In this document: piece by piece, positions 20,784-30,277 of the stretch
Numbering within the stretch: the first letter of the stretch is position 1
Layout: the number at the start of each line of letters is the position of its first letter
Assembly (NCBI GenBank): GCA_026210745.1
Contig: CP110631.1
Span: 930,001 to 994,000, forward strand
DNA from: Exobasidium rhododendri
Lineage: Eukaryota; Basidiomycota; Exobasidiomycetes; Exobasidiales; Exobasidiaceae
DNA: 64,000 bases
Direction of reading: 5' to 3'
Notes under the pieces: generated by a model
The model's input: only the letters and a program-made list of their open reading frames with translations
What the model was told of the DNA's origin: nothing
Database searches by the model: none
Program-made: the position numbers and the translations under genes

Positions 20784-22148
20784 ATTTCGGGAACGTGAAA
20801 ACACCCGATTGACGCTCTCCTGGCCCCTATTTGCGCCCTCTGACGTTGCAGGCATGACCATGCACTCCTATCGGATCACTCTCCCTATGTAAAATAGACG
20901 CTCTCATGGAATTTGATGAAGTTTTCCTATAAGAGAAGATGGTGTGTTGGTTTTGTGCGCGTCCAAAAAGCTATCACTGAGAAATACGCACTACGCCATC
21001 ATTTTTTAGAAATTTTGCACCATGGTGTCAGCGGTATCTCACTTTGTAGCATACTCTAATTAAAAATGTACAATTTTAAAAAGATGAAACAATACAGAAG
21101 ATAGTAATGAACAACTTCTATTAAGTTCAAAACTGATTTTATTGTGTATTGATTCCAGAATCATGCTGATCGGGTACACCATTGAAAATGACCTTGAAAT
21201 GCTACAAAGGCCGTTTACTTGTCAGCATGATTAATAACTGGTCGTTTTTAAGCATTGAATCGTTTTTTCCACTAATTTCGCATATAATTGTAGAGTATGA
21301 ACTCAACACAACGTCTATCAGATAAGATAGCAAAATCGGGTCATTTTAGGACCGTGAAACTGCCATAATGACCCAAATTTGACCATTTTTCCATCTACGA
21401 AGCTCATTTGCGTGATCTACAGGCTACTTCAAGGCATAAAATTGATAGGTAAGATTGCTCTGATACACAGCTAAAACATTTACTAAGTTCTAAAATACAT
21501 TGTAGTGACAAAAGAAGGAGATAATTGAAGTCGAGTCTGTTTTTGGGGGTCAGTTAAAGTGAAGTTGAGAAATGTGTGCCGACACACCCTTATTGAGAAC
21601 AAACGGTCATTATAAATGAATAGAGTGCTAGATATGATACTACAAATGATCCACTCAACTTATTGGAGCTTGAAGCTCTTGCGCGGAGGCAGTAGAGCTA
21701 GTTTCGCGTAAATCCTGTACCGTGACCATGACTTTTTTTGTAGTATTGACCCTTCTGGCGTAGTGGCTCGATACCTCTATATCTCCTCTCTTTCATATGT
21801 ATTGTCTCATTTTTTTTCTCACTCCATATATATAATACTGTACTTTTCTACATTGTATCAAAGTCTCGAGCTCATTGAACAACGTTATGGTAGTACCGTT
21901 ATTGCCATCGATACACCGTGTATGGTGTTCGCGTTCCCGGGACTTTTTGACTGGTTTTTTAGGGCCTAATAAAATTTCACACTTAGAGCAGCTCACTCAA
22001 AACGGCATGTTTTACACTTTTTGCTTCAGACAAGTTGGTTCAGAATCTTCATACGATTCTATTTCATTAGATGCTATTTTACATGGGGAGGCCAGTCATG
22101 GTGATACAGCATGTCGTACACGGCGTATTCGATAGTGGTCAAAAAACC

Positions 22149-22180
22149 CACGTGTATTTAATAGTAGTAGCGCATGGTAG
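22149..22180 (-). repeat. Right terminal inverted repeat (32 bp)
   Basis: It begins CACGTGTATTTAATAGTAGT and ends GCGCATGGTAG, the exact reverse complement of the left repeat. It is followed by a short GTAG repeat (GTAGGTAGGG), which leaves the exact right boundary ambiguous by a few bases. Confidence 0.9.
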
Positions 22181-22475
22181 GTAGGTAGGGTTCAGGCTGA
22201 AGTATAGTTTTAGCTTGGGTGTTGGCTCCCCCGTGAAGTATAGAATCAATAAATTTTAAAGTTTCAAAGAGGTAACCGTCGGGGCATGGAATTTTGGACT
22301 TAGGGGCTCAAAGGGTGCCATCCTCTTCCTCCTTCCACGACTTTACCATGACATTTTAACGACTTTCACGATATCCAGTATACCCCCTGTAATGACTGCA
22401 GCATCACTTTACGACCAGACACATTCTAATGAATCATGAAACCACTCATGTAACGACAACATAATCACCGACACG

Positions 22476-25400
22476 ATGGTCAACTTCACCTGTCCTGTCT
22501 TGGCGGCAGAAACAGACCCTGTGCCATTCTATACGAACGGCAACATAAATTTCAAGGCACACGATGTAGGGTGGATCGTCTGTGGCTTCTTCACATTGAT
22601 TGCGTCTTGCACGTCCTTTTGGTTGGTGTGGAAACATCTCACTTACTACACCTGTCCCCAACAACAACGTCACATCGTTCGACTACTCTTCATGGTCCCC
22701 ATCTACGCCATCGTCAGCACCCTTAGCTACGTCTTCTACAGGAACGGGATCTACTACCAAACGATTCGAGACTGCTACGAGGCCGTCGTCATTACTTCGT
22801 TCTTCAATCTCCTGCTCCAGTACATCGGCGACACTCCCGCTGAACAACAGGAGGTTTTCCGAGAGGTGAAGCTGCAGAAGTGGTTCTTCCCAATGAATTA
22901 TTGGAAGTATCGGCCTGATGGACTTCATTTCCTGTGGTTGATGAAGATCTTTATCCTGCAGTACGCCATCGTTCGACCAGTGTGCACCTTGACCGCAGTG
23001 GGCCTGCAGTACTATGGCATCTACTGCCTCGAATCGTGGGAGCCATACTTTGGCCACATTTGGATCGCACTGGCCATCAGCGTCAGTGTTGCTCTGGCCA
23101 TGTACTGCATCGTGCAGTTCTACCTTCCCATACAGGAACAGCTCAAGCCGTACTCGCCTATTCTCAAGTTCTTTGCCGTCAAAAGTGTCGTCTTTCTCAC
23201 TTTTTGGCAGGACAGTTTCCTAAGCATTCTTGTGTACTTTGGTGCAATTAAGCAGTCAGAGTATATGACGGCAGCTGACATTCAGGTTGGGATCAATGCG
23301 CTCCTGGAAACATTTGAGATGGTGATCTTTGGCTTCATCCACATCACCGCTTTCACCTACCTCATCTATCGCCCAGCCGATCGCAAGAGAACAACGAAGA
23401 GATTCAAGGCTTTGTTGGATGTGCTTGACTTTAGAGATTGGTGGTACGACATGAAGAGCACGTCTCGATACGTCGCGGCAAAGAGTAGAGGCAAGGACTT
23501 CACAGTGGTCGACGACATTCGACGAGAGAAATACCAACATCTGGAGAGGGCATTGGGGCGAGATCGATGGGCACATCTTGAAGAGGAGCGCCATCGGGGA
23601 AAGCAAAAGATGCCAAGCTTCTGGAAAGACGGAGGAGCAGCAACAGCAGCAGCAAACGAATCGGACTTCCTGATGAGCACATCGGACCAGGAGAAAGTTC
23701 CTGATGCGGACGTGCTGGAGAAGGGAGGAGATTGGCGAGAAGAAAGTCTTGCATTGCGAGAAGACTATGGACGTGTCAGTGAGGGAAGGAAGTATGAGGG
23801 AGATTCTCCCTTGGAAGTGAGAGGAAGGGGTGGTGTCAGCTCAACGAATTCACTCGAGAAGCTTGCTCTGCCATGTGTAGGCTATGCTCGCGCCGTACAG
23901 AGTGACTCAGCTATAGACGTCCACCCAGAGTTGAGCCAATACCACCGCACAGCAGCAGAAGTCGACAACGACAGAAACGAGTTTGTAGAGGCCAATGGTG
24001 AAGAGGATAACGATGTCTTCATCCCTCGCAAGGGTGGAAGAGCTCAAAAGGAAGCCAGTCTAGGGTTGGGGACGTGGTGGAGGACGTTTCGAGACAGGAC
24101 TTCGTATCATGGCCTGGAGGAAGTCGGGAACTTTAGACCAGGTGATGAAGAAGAGGAGGAAGAGAGAGTCGCACCGGCTAAAGCCACGAGAAGTAGCCAT
24201 CAGATAGCACCCGAGAAGGAGAGATGCGAGGACCGCAATTGTAATTCGATATCACTATCATCACAGGTACAAAGAGAAAGCAAAGTATCGAGCACGTCGG
24301 CAGATGCTTCTGCTAGTGTGCTTGGGAGCCGAGACTCGCCCCTGTCTTTGATCATCAACGAGCATCTACAAGACGAGGAGAGGAGTCGAGAATTTGGAGG
24401 TGGTTTGGCGAAGTTCGTGTCATCCTCACACGAGAAGCAAGTAGCCATCATTGGAGATGACAGGTTGATGGTGAGGCATGGCTCAAGTAGGGCTGCCATG
24501 GAAGATCAGGAAAGGTTCACAGCAAGTCAAAAGATCGTCTATAAATTGGAGGGGAGGAGTGGGGTAGTGAAGGGCGACTCTCTTACTTTTAGCGACGCCA
24601 GCTTTTCAGGTATGGGCGCACTTGCCGATACTCCTGCGAGCTCGATGAGTACGGCAGCGTTGCAAAAATCAAGGAGACAATCTAAGCAGCCAGCCGGAGT
24701 CATCAAGATGACATATTTGAAAGGCAAAAGTGCTCCTATTGTTCTGCACAATCCAACGTACACAAGTCGAACGCTAACGGATTCACCCTTGACGTACGCA
24801 GCTGCTCTACCTCGAACGTCGTTCCCTTCCATCAGCTTACCATCTGCAGAAATACACAAGCAATTGAGAGGAAAAGAGAAGAATGGTGATACGAGATCTG
24901 TTTTTCTGCGAAGAGACGATCCCGAAGCTGATCCTATTCAGGTGGCAGGTACAGTCATTGCAGGACCGCAGAGTTTTAGTCAGAAAAATACACTTCAAAG
25001 TCAAGCGGAGAAGGAAGGAAAGGAGCAGCGAAGGCAAATGCAGACTGAAGAGCTCCATCGCGGGCGCCAAGGAAGAGCACAGGAGCAGCAGCGTACAATT
25101 GCGCGAGAGAGTCAGGCACACACTCGACAACAAAGAACGACAACATCCAGACAACAGCCAACCACTTCTCAGGGAGACCCGTCCAATCGTAACAGGCCAC
25201 AATGGACGAGTCTGCGTCCACAAGCGGAGGAACAGGACGCTCGTCAAAGTGCTTGCCATCTCAGAAGCCCCATTGGCAGGAAGGATCGACCGCTTGAGCC
25301 ATACATTGCACTGCCCGCTCCTTCGCAACTCGCTCAAATCGATAATCGTCAGGATCCTTTTGCAGCTGCGGTATTCGCTTCATCTACTTCTAATTGTGAC

Positions 25401-25913
25401 TCTCGGATCGTTGATGCAAGGAGACAGTCTAACTTGCAGAACACGGCAGGAAGAGGTTCGTACCAGGCACCGAAAAGGAGCAGAATCGAAGAAGGCGTCG
25501 GAAATGCTCCCCTCTCCTTCGAAGTGGGCTCCCTCCTATCGTATCAGGATGTCATCAATGTCACAAGTCCTCAGAACAAGGCATCCCATCGACAATACCT
25601 TCATCGCTCCCAATACCCACTTCATCGCCAGCAGCCGCAGCGCACTCGTCACTTCTCAAATCCTCCTCAAAGCAAAGATTATGCGCGTCACCAGCCAGGC
25701 CCTACCCCTCCTCCTGAACAGCACCATTTTACCCTTCAAAATCCTCTTGGACACTCGACTGGCAGTGCGGTCAGACCAGCGGCCATTGCTTCCTACGATC
25801 GATTTAGCGGCGAGCCCATCTGGGTGAATGATAGGCAGACTTTGTCCCGAGTCGAATCACGCAGAAGACAGTACGAGGCCCCACCAGGCTTCCAATTCGA
25901 CTACCTTGATTAA
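22476..25913 (+). CDS. TMEM184/organic-solute-transporter-alpha family (DUF300) membrane protein
   Basis: Single exon, 1145 aa. The first 320 residues hold seven hydrophobic segments, starting DVGWIVCGFFTLIASCTSFWL and including RLLFMVPIYAIVSTLSYVFY with the family's DCYEAVVITSFFNLLLQYIG block, PDGLHFLWLMKIFILQYAIVRP, and the FAVKSVVFLTFWQDSFLSIL segment. This is the fungal/plant/animal TMEM184 (LAZ1-like) fold related to OST-alpha. Members are vacuolar or endosomal membrane proteins of unclear transport role. After DFRDWWYDMKSTSRYVA the remaining 780 residues are predicted disordered, with acidic, Ser-rich and Gln/Arg-rich stretches, far longer than in most relatives. The gene starts 295 bp right of the inverted-repeat element. 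Confidence 0.88.
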   Translation: MVNFTCPVLAAETDPVPFYTNGNINFKAHDVGWIVCGFFTLIASCTSFWLVWKHLTYYTCPQQQRHIVRLLFMVPIYAIVSTLSYVFYRNGIYYQTIRDCYEAVVITSFFNLLLQYIGDTPAEQQEVFREVKLQKWFFPMNYWKYRPDGLHFLWLMKIFILQYAIVRPVCTLTAVGLQYYGIYCLESWEPYFGHIWIALAISVSVALAMYCIVQFYLPIQEQLKPYSPILKFFAVKSVVFLTFWQDSFLSILVYFGAIKQSEYMTAADIQVGINALLETFEMVIFGFIHITAFTYLIYRPADRKRTTKRFKALLDVLDFRDWWYDMKSTSRYVAAKSRGKDFTVVDDIRREKYQHLERALGRDRWAHLEEERHRGKQKMPSFWKDGGAATAAANESDFLMSTSDQEKVPDADVLEKGGDWREESLALREDYGRVSEGRKYEGDSPLEVRGRGGVSSTNSLEKLALPCVGYARAVQSDSAIDVHPELSQYHRTAAEVDNDRNEFVEANGEEDNDVFIPRKGGRAQKEASLGLGTWWRTFRDRTSYHGLEEVGNFRPGDEEEEEERVAPAKATRSSHQIAPEKERCEDRNCNSISLSSQVQRESKVSSTSADASASVLGSRDSPLSLIINEHLQDEERSREFGGGLAKFVSSSHEKQVAIIGDDRLMVRHGSSRAAMEDQERFTASQKIVYKLEGRSGVVKGDSLTFSDASFSGMGALADTPASSMSTAALQKSRRQSKQPAGVIKMTYLKGKSAPIVLHNPTYTSRTLTDSPLTYAAALPRTSFPSISLPSAEIHKQLRGKEKNGDTRSVFLRRDDPEADPIQVAGTVIAGPQSFSQKNTLQSQAEKEGKEQRRQMQTEELHRGRQGRAQEQQRTIARESQAHTRQQRTTTSRQQPTTSQGDPSNRNRPQWTSLRPQAEEQDARQSACHLRSPIGRKDRPLEPYIALPAPSQLAQIDNRQDPFAAAVFASSTSNCDSRIVDARRQSNLQNTAGRGSYQAPKRSRIEEGVGNAPLSFEVGSLLSYQDVINVTSPQNKASHRQYLHRSQYPLHRQQPQRTRHFSNPPQSKDYARHQPGPTPPPEQHHFTLQNPLGHSTGSAVRPAAIASYDRFSGEPIWVNDRQTLSRVESRRRQYEAPPGFQFDYLD

Positions 25914-26031
25914 GACTGCTCTGGTCATTGTTTCCCTCCCTCTTCGAGTTGCTAGTTTGATTGCTCTGAGTAGTAGAAATACATTGCCGTCTCCATTGAA
26001 TGGTTCGTTTTCACTGATTATGCGCTACTAT

Positions 26032-26991
26032 TCATCTCGCATTTAAATGCACCACATCATCGTCCACAATCACGTCTTCTTCCTCGTAGTCTTCTTCTCC
26101 CCCATGAGTGTCGGCTATCACTGTTGCATCATCTCCAAATTGTTTTCCCCCCGTCTGCGTGCCCTCTACAACAGCCTCTGTTGCCATGCGTAAACTCTCC
26201 TGAGCGGCATTGATGTCAATACCTCGTAATTGTGAGTTAATGGTACCAACTCCAGCCATGCCCTCTGCAGCTATTGCCTCTTCCTGCCTTTCTTCCTCTT
26301 CTCTTATCCTCCTCTTCTCTCTCCTTTGTTCTTCCAGCGCTCTCAAATCGTCCATGCCGAGCGTTCCGCTTGACTGCTTTCTTCCCAGACCACTGCTGCT
26401 CTTACTGGTACTGCCATGTTGGTCGTTCAAGATCGTGAAGCTAGGTAGTGGACCACGAATTTGTTTTGTGTTCAACCTTTCACCCAACGAATCGGCTAGA
26501 TCATCCACCTTTGCTTTCACTTCTTCTCCCAAGAAAGTGTTGAGAAAACCACCCAATCTACCGACGACGCCAGTCGAAATGTCCTTAGAATAAGCTCTGG
26601 CAGAAGTGCCGTTCATCGGAAAGGATGTCACTGTAGCCGGAGCAGAGGTGGTTCCTTTACTCGTCGCTCTACTATTCTTATCTATGGAGCTTGACATGCT
26701 ACTGCTGGCACTCATTTGAGTCTCTGATGAGGTGATATCGTGCCATATGCTTGTTCCGTTGATACTCGCCTTATGTGGTACTTCCAATCGGAAGGACGCC
26801 GGCAATTGAGAGGAGAAGAAAGTATCGAGGAGGGGATTGGAAAGGCACATCATTCGAAATGCGGGAAGGCTCAAGAAATTGGCATCCGAGTCCGTCACCT
26901 CCCGAGACGAAGCTGTGCCAGGAGTATGTCGATCGTCTGTGCCCTCCTCTGTCACACCATTGCCCCTGCTTGCAGTCCCCGACTCCTCCAT
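26032..26991 (-). CDS. Hypothetical protein with acidic C-terminus
   Basis: Single exon, 319 aa from ATG 26991; a longer in-frame start at 27219 would add a cysteine- and phenylalanine-rich leader that looks non-coding. I do not recognise a family. The most structured part is about residues 130-185 (VVGRLGGFLNTFLGEEVKA, VDDLADSLGERLNT), an amphipathic helical stretch. A basic-acidic coiled coil follows (ALEEQRREKRRIREEEERQEEA, about 212-235), then helices around INSQLRGIDINAAQESLRMATEAVVEG, and a terminal acidic run (EEDYEEEDVIVDDDVVHL). No signal peptide or membrane span. It is convergent with the TMEM184-like gene, 118 bp apart. Confidence 0.6.
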   Translation of the reverse strand: MEESGTASRGNGVTEEGTDDRHTPGTASSREVTDSDANFLSLPAFRMMCLSNPLLDTFFSSQLPASFRLEVPHKASINGTSIWHDITSSETQMSASSSMSSSIDKNSRATSKGTTSAPATVTSFPMNGTSARAYSKDISTGVVGRLGGFLNTFLGEEVKAKVDDLADSLGERLNTKQIRGPLPSFTILNDQHGSTSKSSSGLGRKQSSGTLGMDDLRALEEQRREKRRIREEEERQEEAIAAEGMAGVGTINSQLRGIDINAAQESLRMATEAVVEGTQTGGKQFGDDATVIADTHGGEEDYEEEDVIVDDDVVHLNAR

Positions 26992-27261
26992 TAAAAAGGG
27001 CAAGCAGGAAGCGATGAAGAAGAAGAGTTGACGGTAGAAGGAGAAGCTGGTAGAGACGCTAGGGTTAGAGATCGAGAGTTGGGCGCGTCTCAATGCAGAT
27101 GCGTGCAGGGGCCATGTAATGCAAAATTGCAACTCAAAAAAAGCCTCGCACATGCAACATCCAAGCCTCCCTCCCTCGCGAGATATCAGCAAGACTGTAG
27201 TGATAGCATTCGTGTGCAAGATGTAGTAGGATAATTACAGCAAATACATGCCTGCTTCTGG

Positions 27262-29756
27262 CTAATTCTTCTGAAGCTTTTGAAGTTCGAGGGAAAGCTT
27301 TGACCTGGCACGAATCTTATGTCCCCATCGAATCAATACAAATGGCACCACACCTAGGACAACACCCAACAGACCCGAAAGTGTGCTGGCCCAATGGTAG
27401 TCGAGGTTGTGATACCTGTGCATTTTAGGAAAAGGAATGGTAAAGAGAGAGTGTGAATGTGTGTAAGAGGGCGAGGCGCTTCAGTATGCCATTCAAGTGT
27501 GACAAGAGAAGGCTTCCTTTTCCGGTTGACTTACATCTGCTCAACGAATAGAGGAAAGGCGAATGCAAAGATGTTTCTAGCAAAGGACTGGGCAGCCAAT
27601 GCAGAGCTGGCGTATATCAAGTATGCTGATTAGCGAGAAAAGGGGAAGGGTGAATTTCAGCAAGAAAGTAAAAGGGTGGGCATAGATCACAAGTATCTCT
27701 GTCGTCACACTCTCACCATCTGCAAGATAATTGAACACGGCGAGGTAGATGACGTAGACGGCCCACATGAGGACCGTGATACCGACGACACTAGAAATAG
27801 AGATGAAGTTGAGGATGAGCATAATCGTCAACAAAAATCCATGGCCTTTTACAGATCGCCACTCACGGTCCTGCTATGCTAACATGTGGATAGGCAGTCC
27901 AGCCATCTACAAGAGCAGAGATCGAACGCCTGTCAGCATCGGGACAACACAGCATCTTCTTCTGACTGACGCACAGATGAAGCACCCAATGGGGAAGAAG
28001 ACAGCAGCAACGCAAGCCCCATACAGACGGGCTTCCGGACCTTTTGTCGGAAATTTCTTGGCGTAGACTACGTCCTGCAGGGGATTTGTCAACTGGCCGA
28101 GAAGAGCACCACCACAGATGGCCAGGAAGACGAGACCAGTCTGATGAGAGATGTAAGAAGGGACAAGGAAGAAGAAGGAGGAAAAGAAAAAGAAGGAAGA
28201 CGAGACCGACTGGGCGTCAGTGTACCAAGACGCAGTTGACGGCTCTTCAAATGCCCCTCGACGACATACCTGACCCGGTGTGAAGTTGTGCAGAGCAGTG
28301 ATGAGCCCGATAGACTCGAGTAGCATGTACATGAATCCCCATAGGAATGCGACCCACAGACTGAAGACTGTGACGATAGGTTCGGTGAAGAGCACTGATG
28401 GGTTCGCACGTAAGTTGCGTAAGTTTCAACGAAAGTGCACAGAGGCAAAAGAACGGCACCCTTCATGTGAACTCACTCGTTAGGGGACGAGTCAGACTAT
28501 TCTTGATCAGAATCGGTATGCTTGCCCTCTCTTGTTCTGCTTTCGCCCGATACCTCTGATCGCCTGTTTCCTTTCTTAGTCGTGCAGCCTTCCGAGTGAG
28601 CAAGACGCTTCCTCGTGTTTCCTTGAGCAACAAGACCAAGACAATGAATCCTGCTCCAGTATAGATCGCTTGGATGTACTGAATCCATCTCCACCCTAAT
28701 GCTGTGTTGCCTTCAACGAAGCCGGCCCAGAATGGACCGAAGCCTGTTCCGAAAATAGCACCCATGGCGAAAAGTCCCATCGGTGGTCCCCGCTCCTTGG
28801 AATTCCAGATATCTACCAGAAAAGGAAAAAAAAAGTAAGTATGGTATAGCTGTTCCCTTTCATATCCTCCTGTCCTCCGCTAGAGTGACTGGGACGAGAA
28901 GAGAGACGCACCAGCTATTGTTCCGCCTACCATGGTGCTCCCCGTGCTGCCGAAAGCGCCCGAGAGAAAACGTAGTATAATAACGGTTGGCATATTCCTG
29001 GCGAATCCAACACCGATGAAGAGGACCGTATAGAGCAGATGGGAGACAAGATAGATCGGATTTCTGCCAAAAACCTGAGATAGGAAAGGTTCTGCCGTCA
29101 GTAAGAAAGAGTGGCGAGCTTGTTCGCTTCGACTGACCTCAGATAGAGGTGCAAGAACGAGTGGTGGCAGACCGAATCCCAATGCATAGATAGAGATACC
29201 GAGGAGGGAAAGCTCGTGGTTGGTATTGTTGAGATCAGCTTCCATGCTGGGAATGCCAGGCACGTAGCTAGGAAGCGGAACAACGGCGTCAGCGAGAGGA
29301 GGGAGTGTCTGTGAAGCCGACATCTACGTACGCTCCTGCTGTAGCGGCAACTTCTGCTGTGAAGAAGACCGCGAGAATCGTTGTCAACCATTTCTGTCTC
29401 CGTGAAAAGTTGAAGGGGTTCTCGGGGTCTGTGAAGACGAGGCATTCGCTTCAGTTGTCACGAAAAAAAAAAGAGAAGTGTGAATGTATCGAATCTCTTA
29501 GTCGAGAAGGCTCACCATTCTCTTCAAATTCCACCCAAATCACCTCCCCTTCATCTTCCTGTCGTTTCTCCTCGACTTTCATCTCCTGCATCTTATTCAT
29601 CTCCAGATTCGATGGCGTGACTGGTTCTCCATCCCTGCCATTCTCGAGGGGCAGTGCTCCGGACCTGTGACTTTCGCTATTCAGGGTATATGGATCGAGT
29701 GTGGGGGAAGACCCGTCTGTTGAAGGGTCAGTGGCGTTGTCGTTCGTGGCCTTCAT
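27262..29756 (-). CDS. Major facilitator transporter, DHA1 drug/polyamine:H+ antiporter family
   Basis: Eleven-exon model, all phases consistent: 29516-29756, 29332-29428, 29138-29267, 28912-29074, 28477-28812, 28270-28394, 27975-28140, 27867-27906, 27717-27790, 27535-27625, 27262-27415; 538 aa. After an acidic N-terminal tail of about 90 residues come twelve predicted membrane spans. The family motif A is SEVFGRNPIYLVSHLLY in the loop after span 2, preceded by GFGLPPLVLAPL; span 4 has RFLSGAFGSTGSTMVGGTIAD and span 5 the G-rich GAIFGTGFGPFWAGF motif C. These mark the DHA1 branch (Flr1/Tpo-like), which exports drugs, polyamines or weak acids across the plasma membrane by proton antiport. The substrate cannot be read from sequence. 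Introns fall within and between membrane spans, with one 40-nt exon. Confidence 0.88.
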
Positions 29757-30277
29757 GCTGCTTGATCAAGGATCGACAGACGGTGCAGGAGACATACGTT
29801 GCAGTAGTGAAGAAAGAAAAGTGGAGACACAAGAGGAGAGCAATTACCCCGTAGTAGCCGGCAAAATGTCCCAAATATAAAAATTAGTGAATTCAAACAT
29901 CGAATTTTGCGAATGTATCGAATAGAGACGGTCGGGTAAACTAGATTTCGCTCCTAACGGTCCCAATAAATTCGCGGTGTCCAAGATACAGTAGTTGTTT
30001 TCGCACTTGTCACCGCGTGGGGAAGCCACAGGAGGTCGACCCGCCACCTTCTTGTTTCCGGCGGTAGCGAAGAAGCGTGATGCTCTCTGTCACCAGTAAA
30101 GCTCGGCATCTACACGTTTGATCGTTTTGCACACTCACACCCATGTGATCAAATTTCACACAGCTCCGCACGCCTAGTCGTACGCTACTATTTCCACCAG
30201 TGGAGTGTCTAAATTAATGATATTGCATTGTGGTAAGGCAGCAGGACAATGTGAATGCCGGAGAAAATTAGAGGAGA
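29757..30277. other. Intergenic, no gene seen
   Basis: This 521-bp stretch lies upstream of the transporter and downstream of the sterol acyltransferase stop. It contains no supported gene. A CGCTACTATT string near 30180 resembles part of the inverted repeat of the 20.7-kb element but is too short to call a copy. Confidence 0.5.

Larger units (their letters stand above)
20752..22180. mobile_element. Non-coding element with 32-bp terminal inverted repeats (MITE or decayed DNA transposon)
   Basis: The first and last 32 bases are perfect inverted copies of each other. Between them lie about 1365 bp that are clearly more AT-rich than the flanking genes and full of stops in all frames; the longest frames (under 90 codons) show no transposase motif. 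Just inside the repeat sequence both ends have a TA (20753-20754 and 22178-22179), so a TA target duplication followed by repeats beginning CCATGCGC is possible, as for Tc1/mariner-like elements. An internal 11-bp inverted repeat (21159-21169 with 21222-21232) and an 8-bp one (about 21337-21372) could form hairpins. I call it a non-autonomous or decayed cut-and-paste element; the superfamily is inference. Confidence 0.75.

Noticed and set aside
21763-22135. Transposase remnant inside the inverted-repeat element
   Set aside because: The longest frames here (68-86 codons) have no DDE/D signature, helix-turn-helix or matching fragments in other frames. I treat the interior as non-coding.
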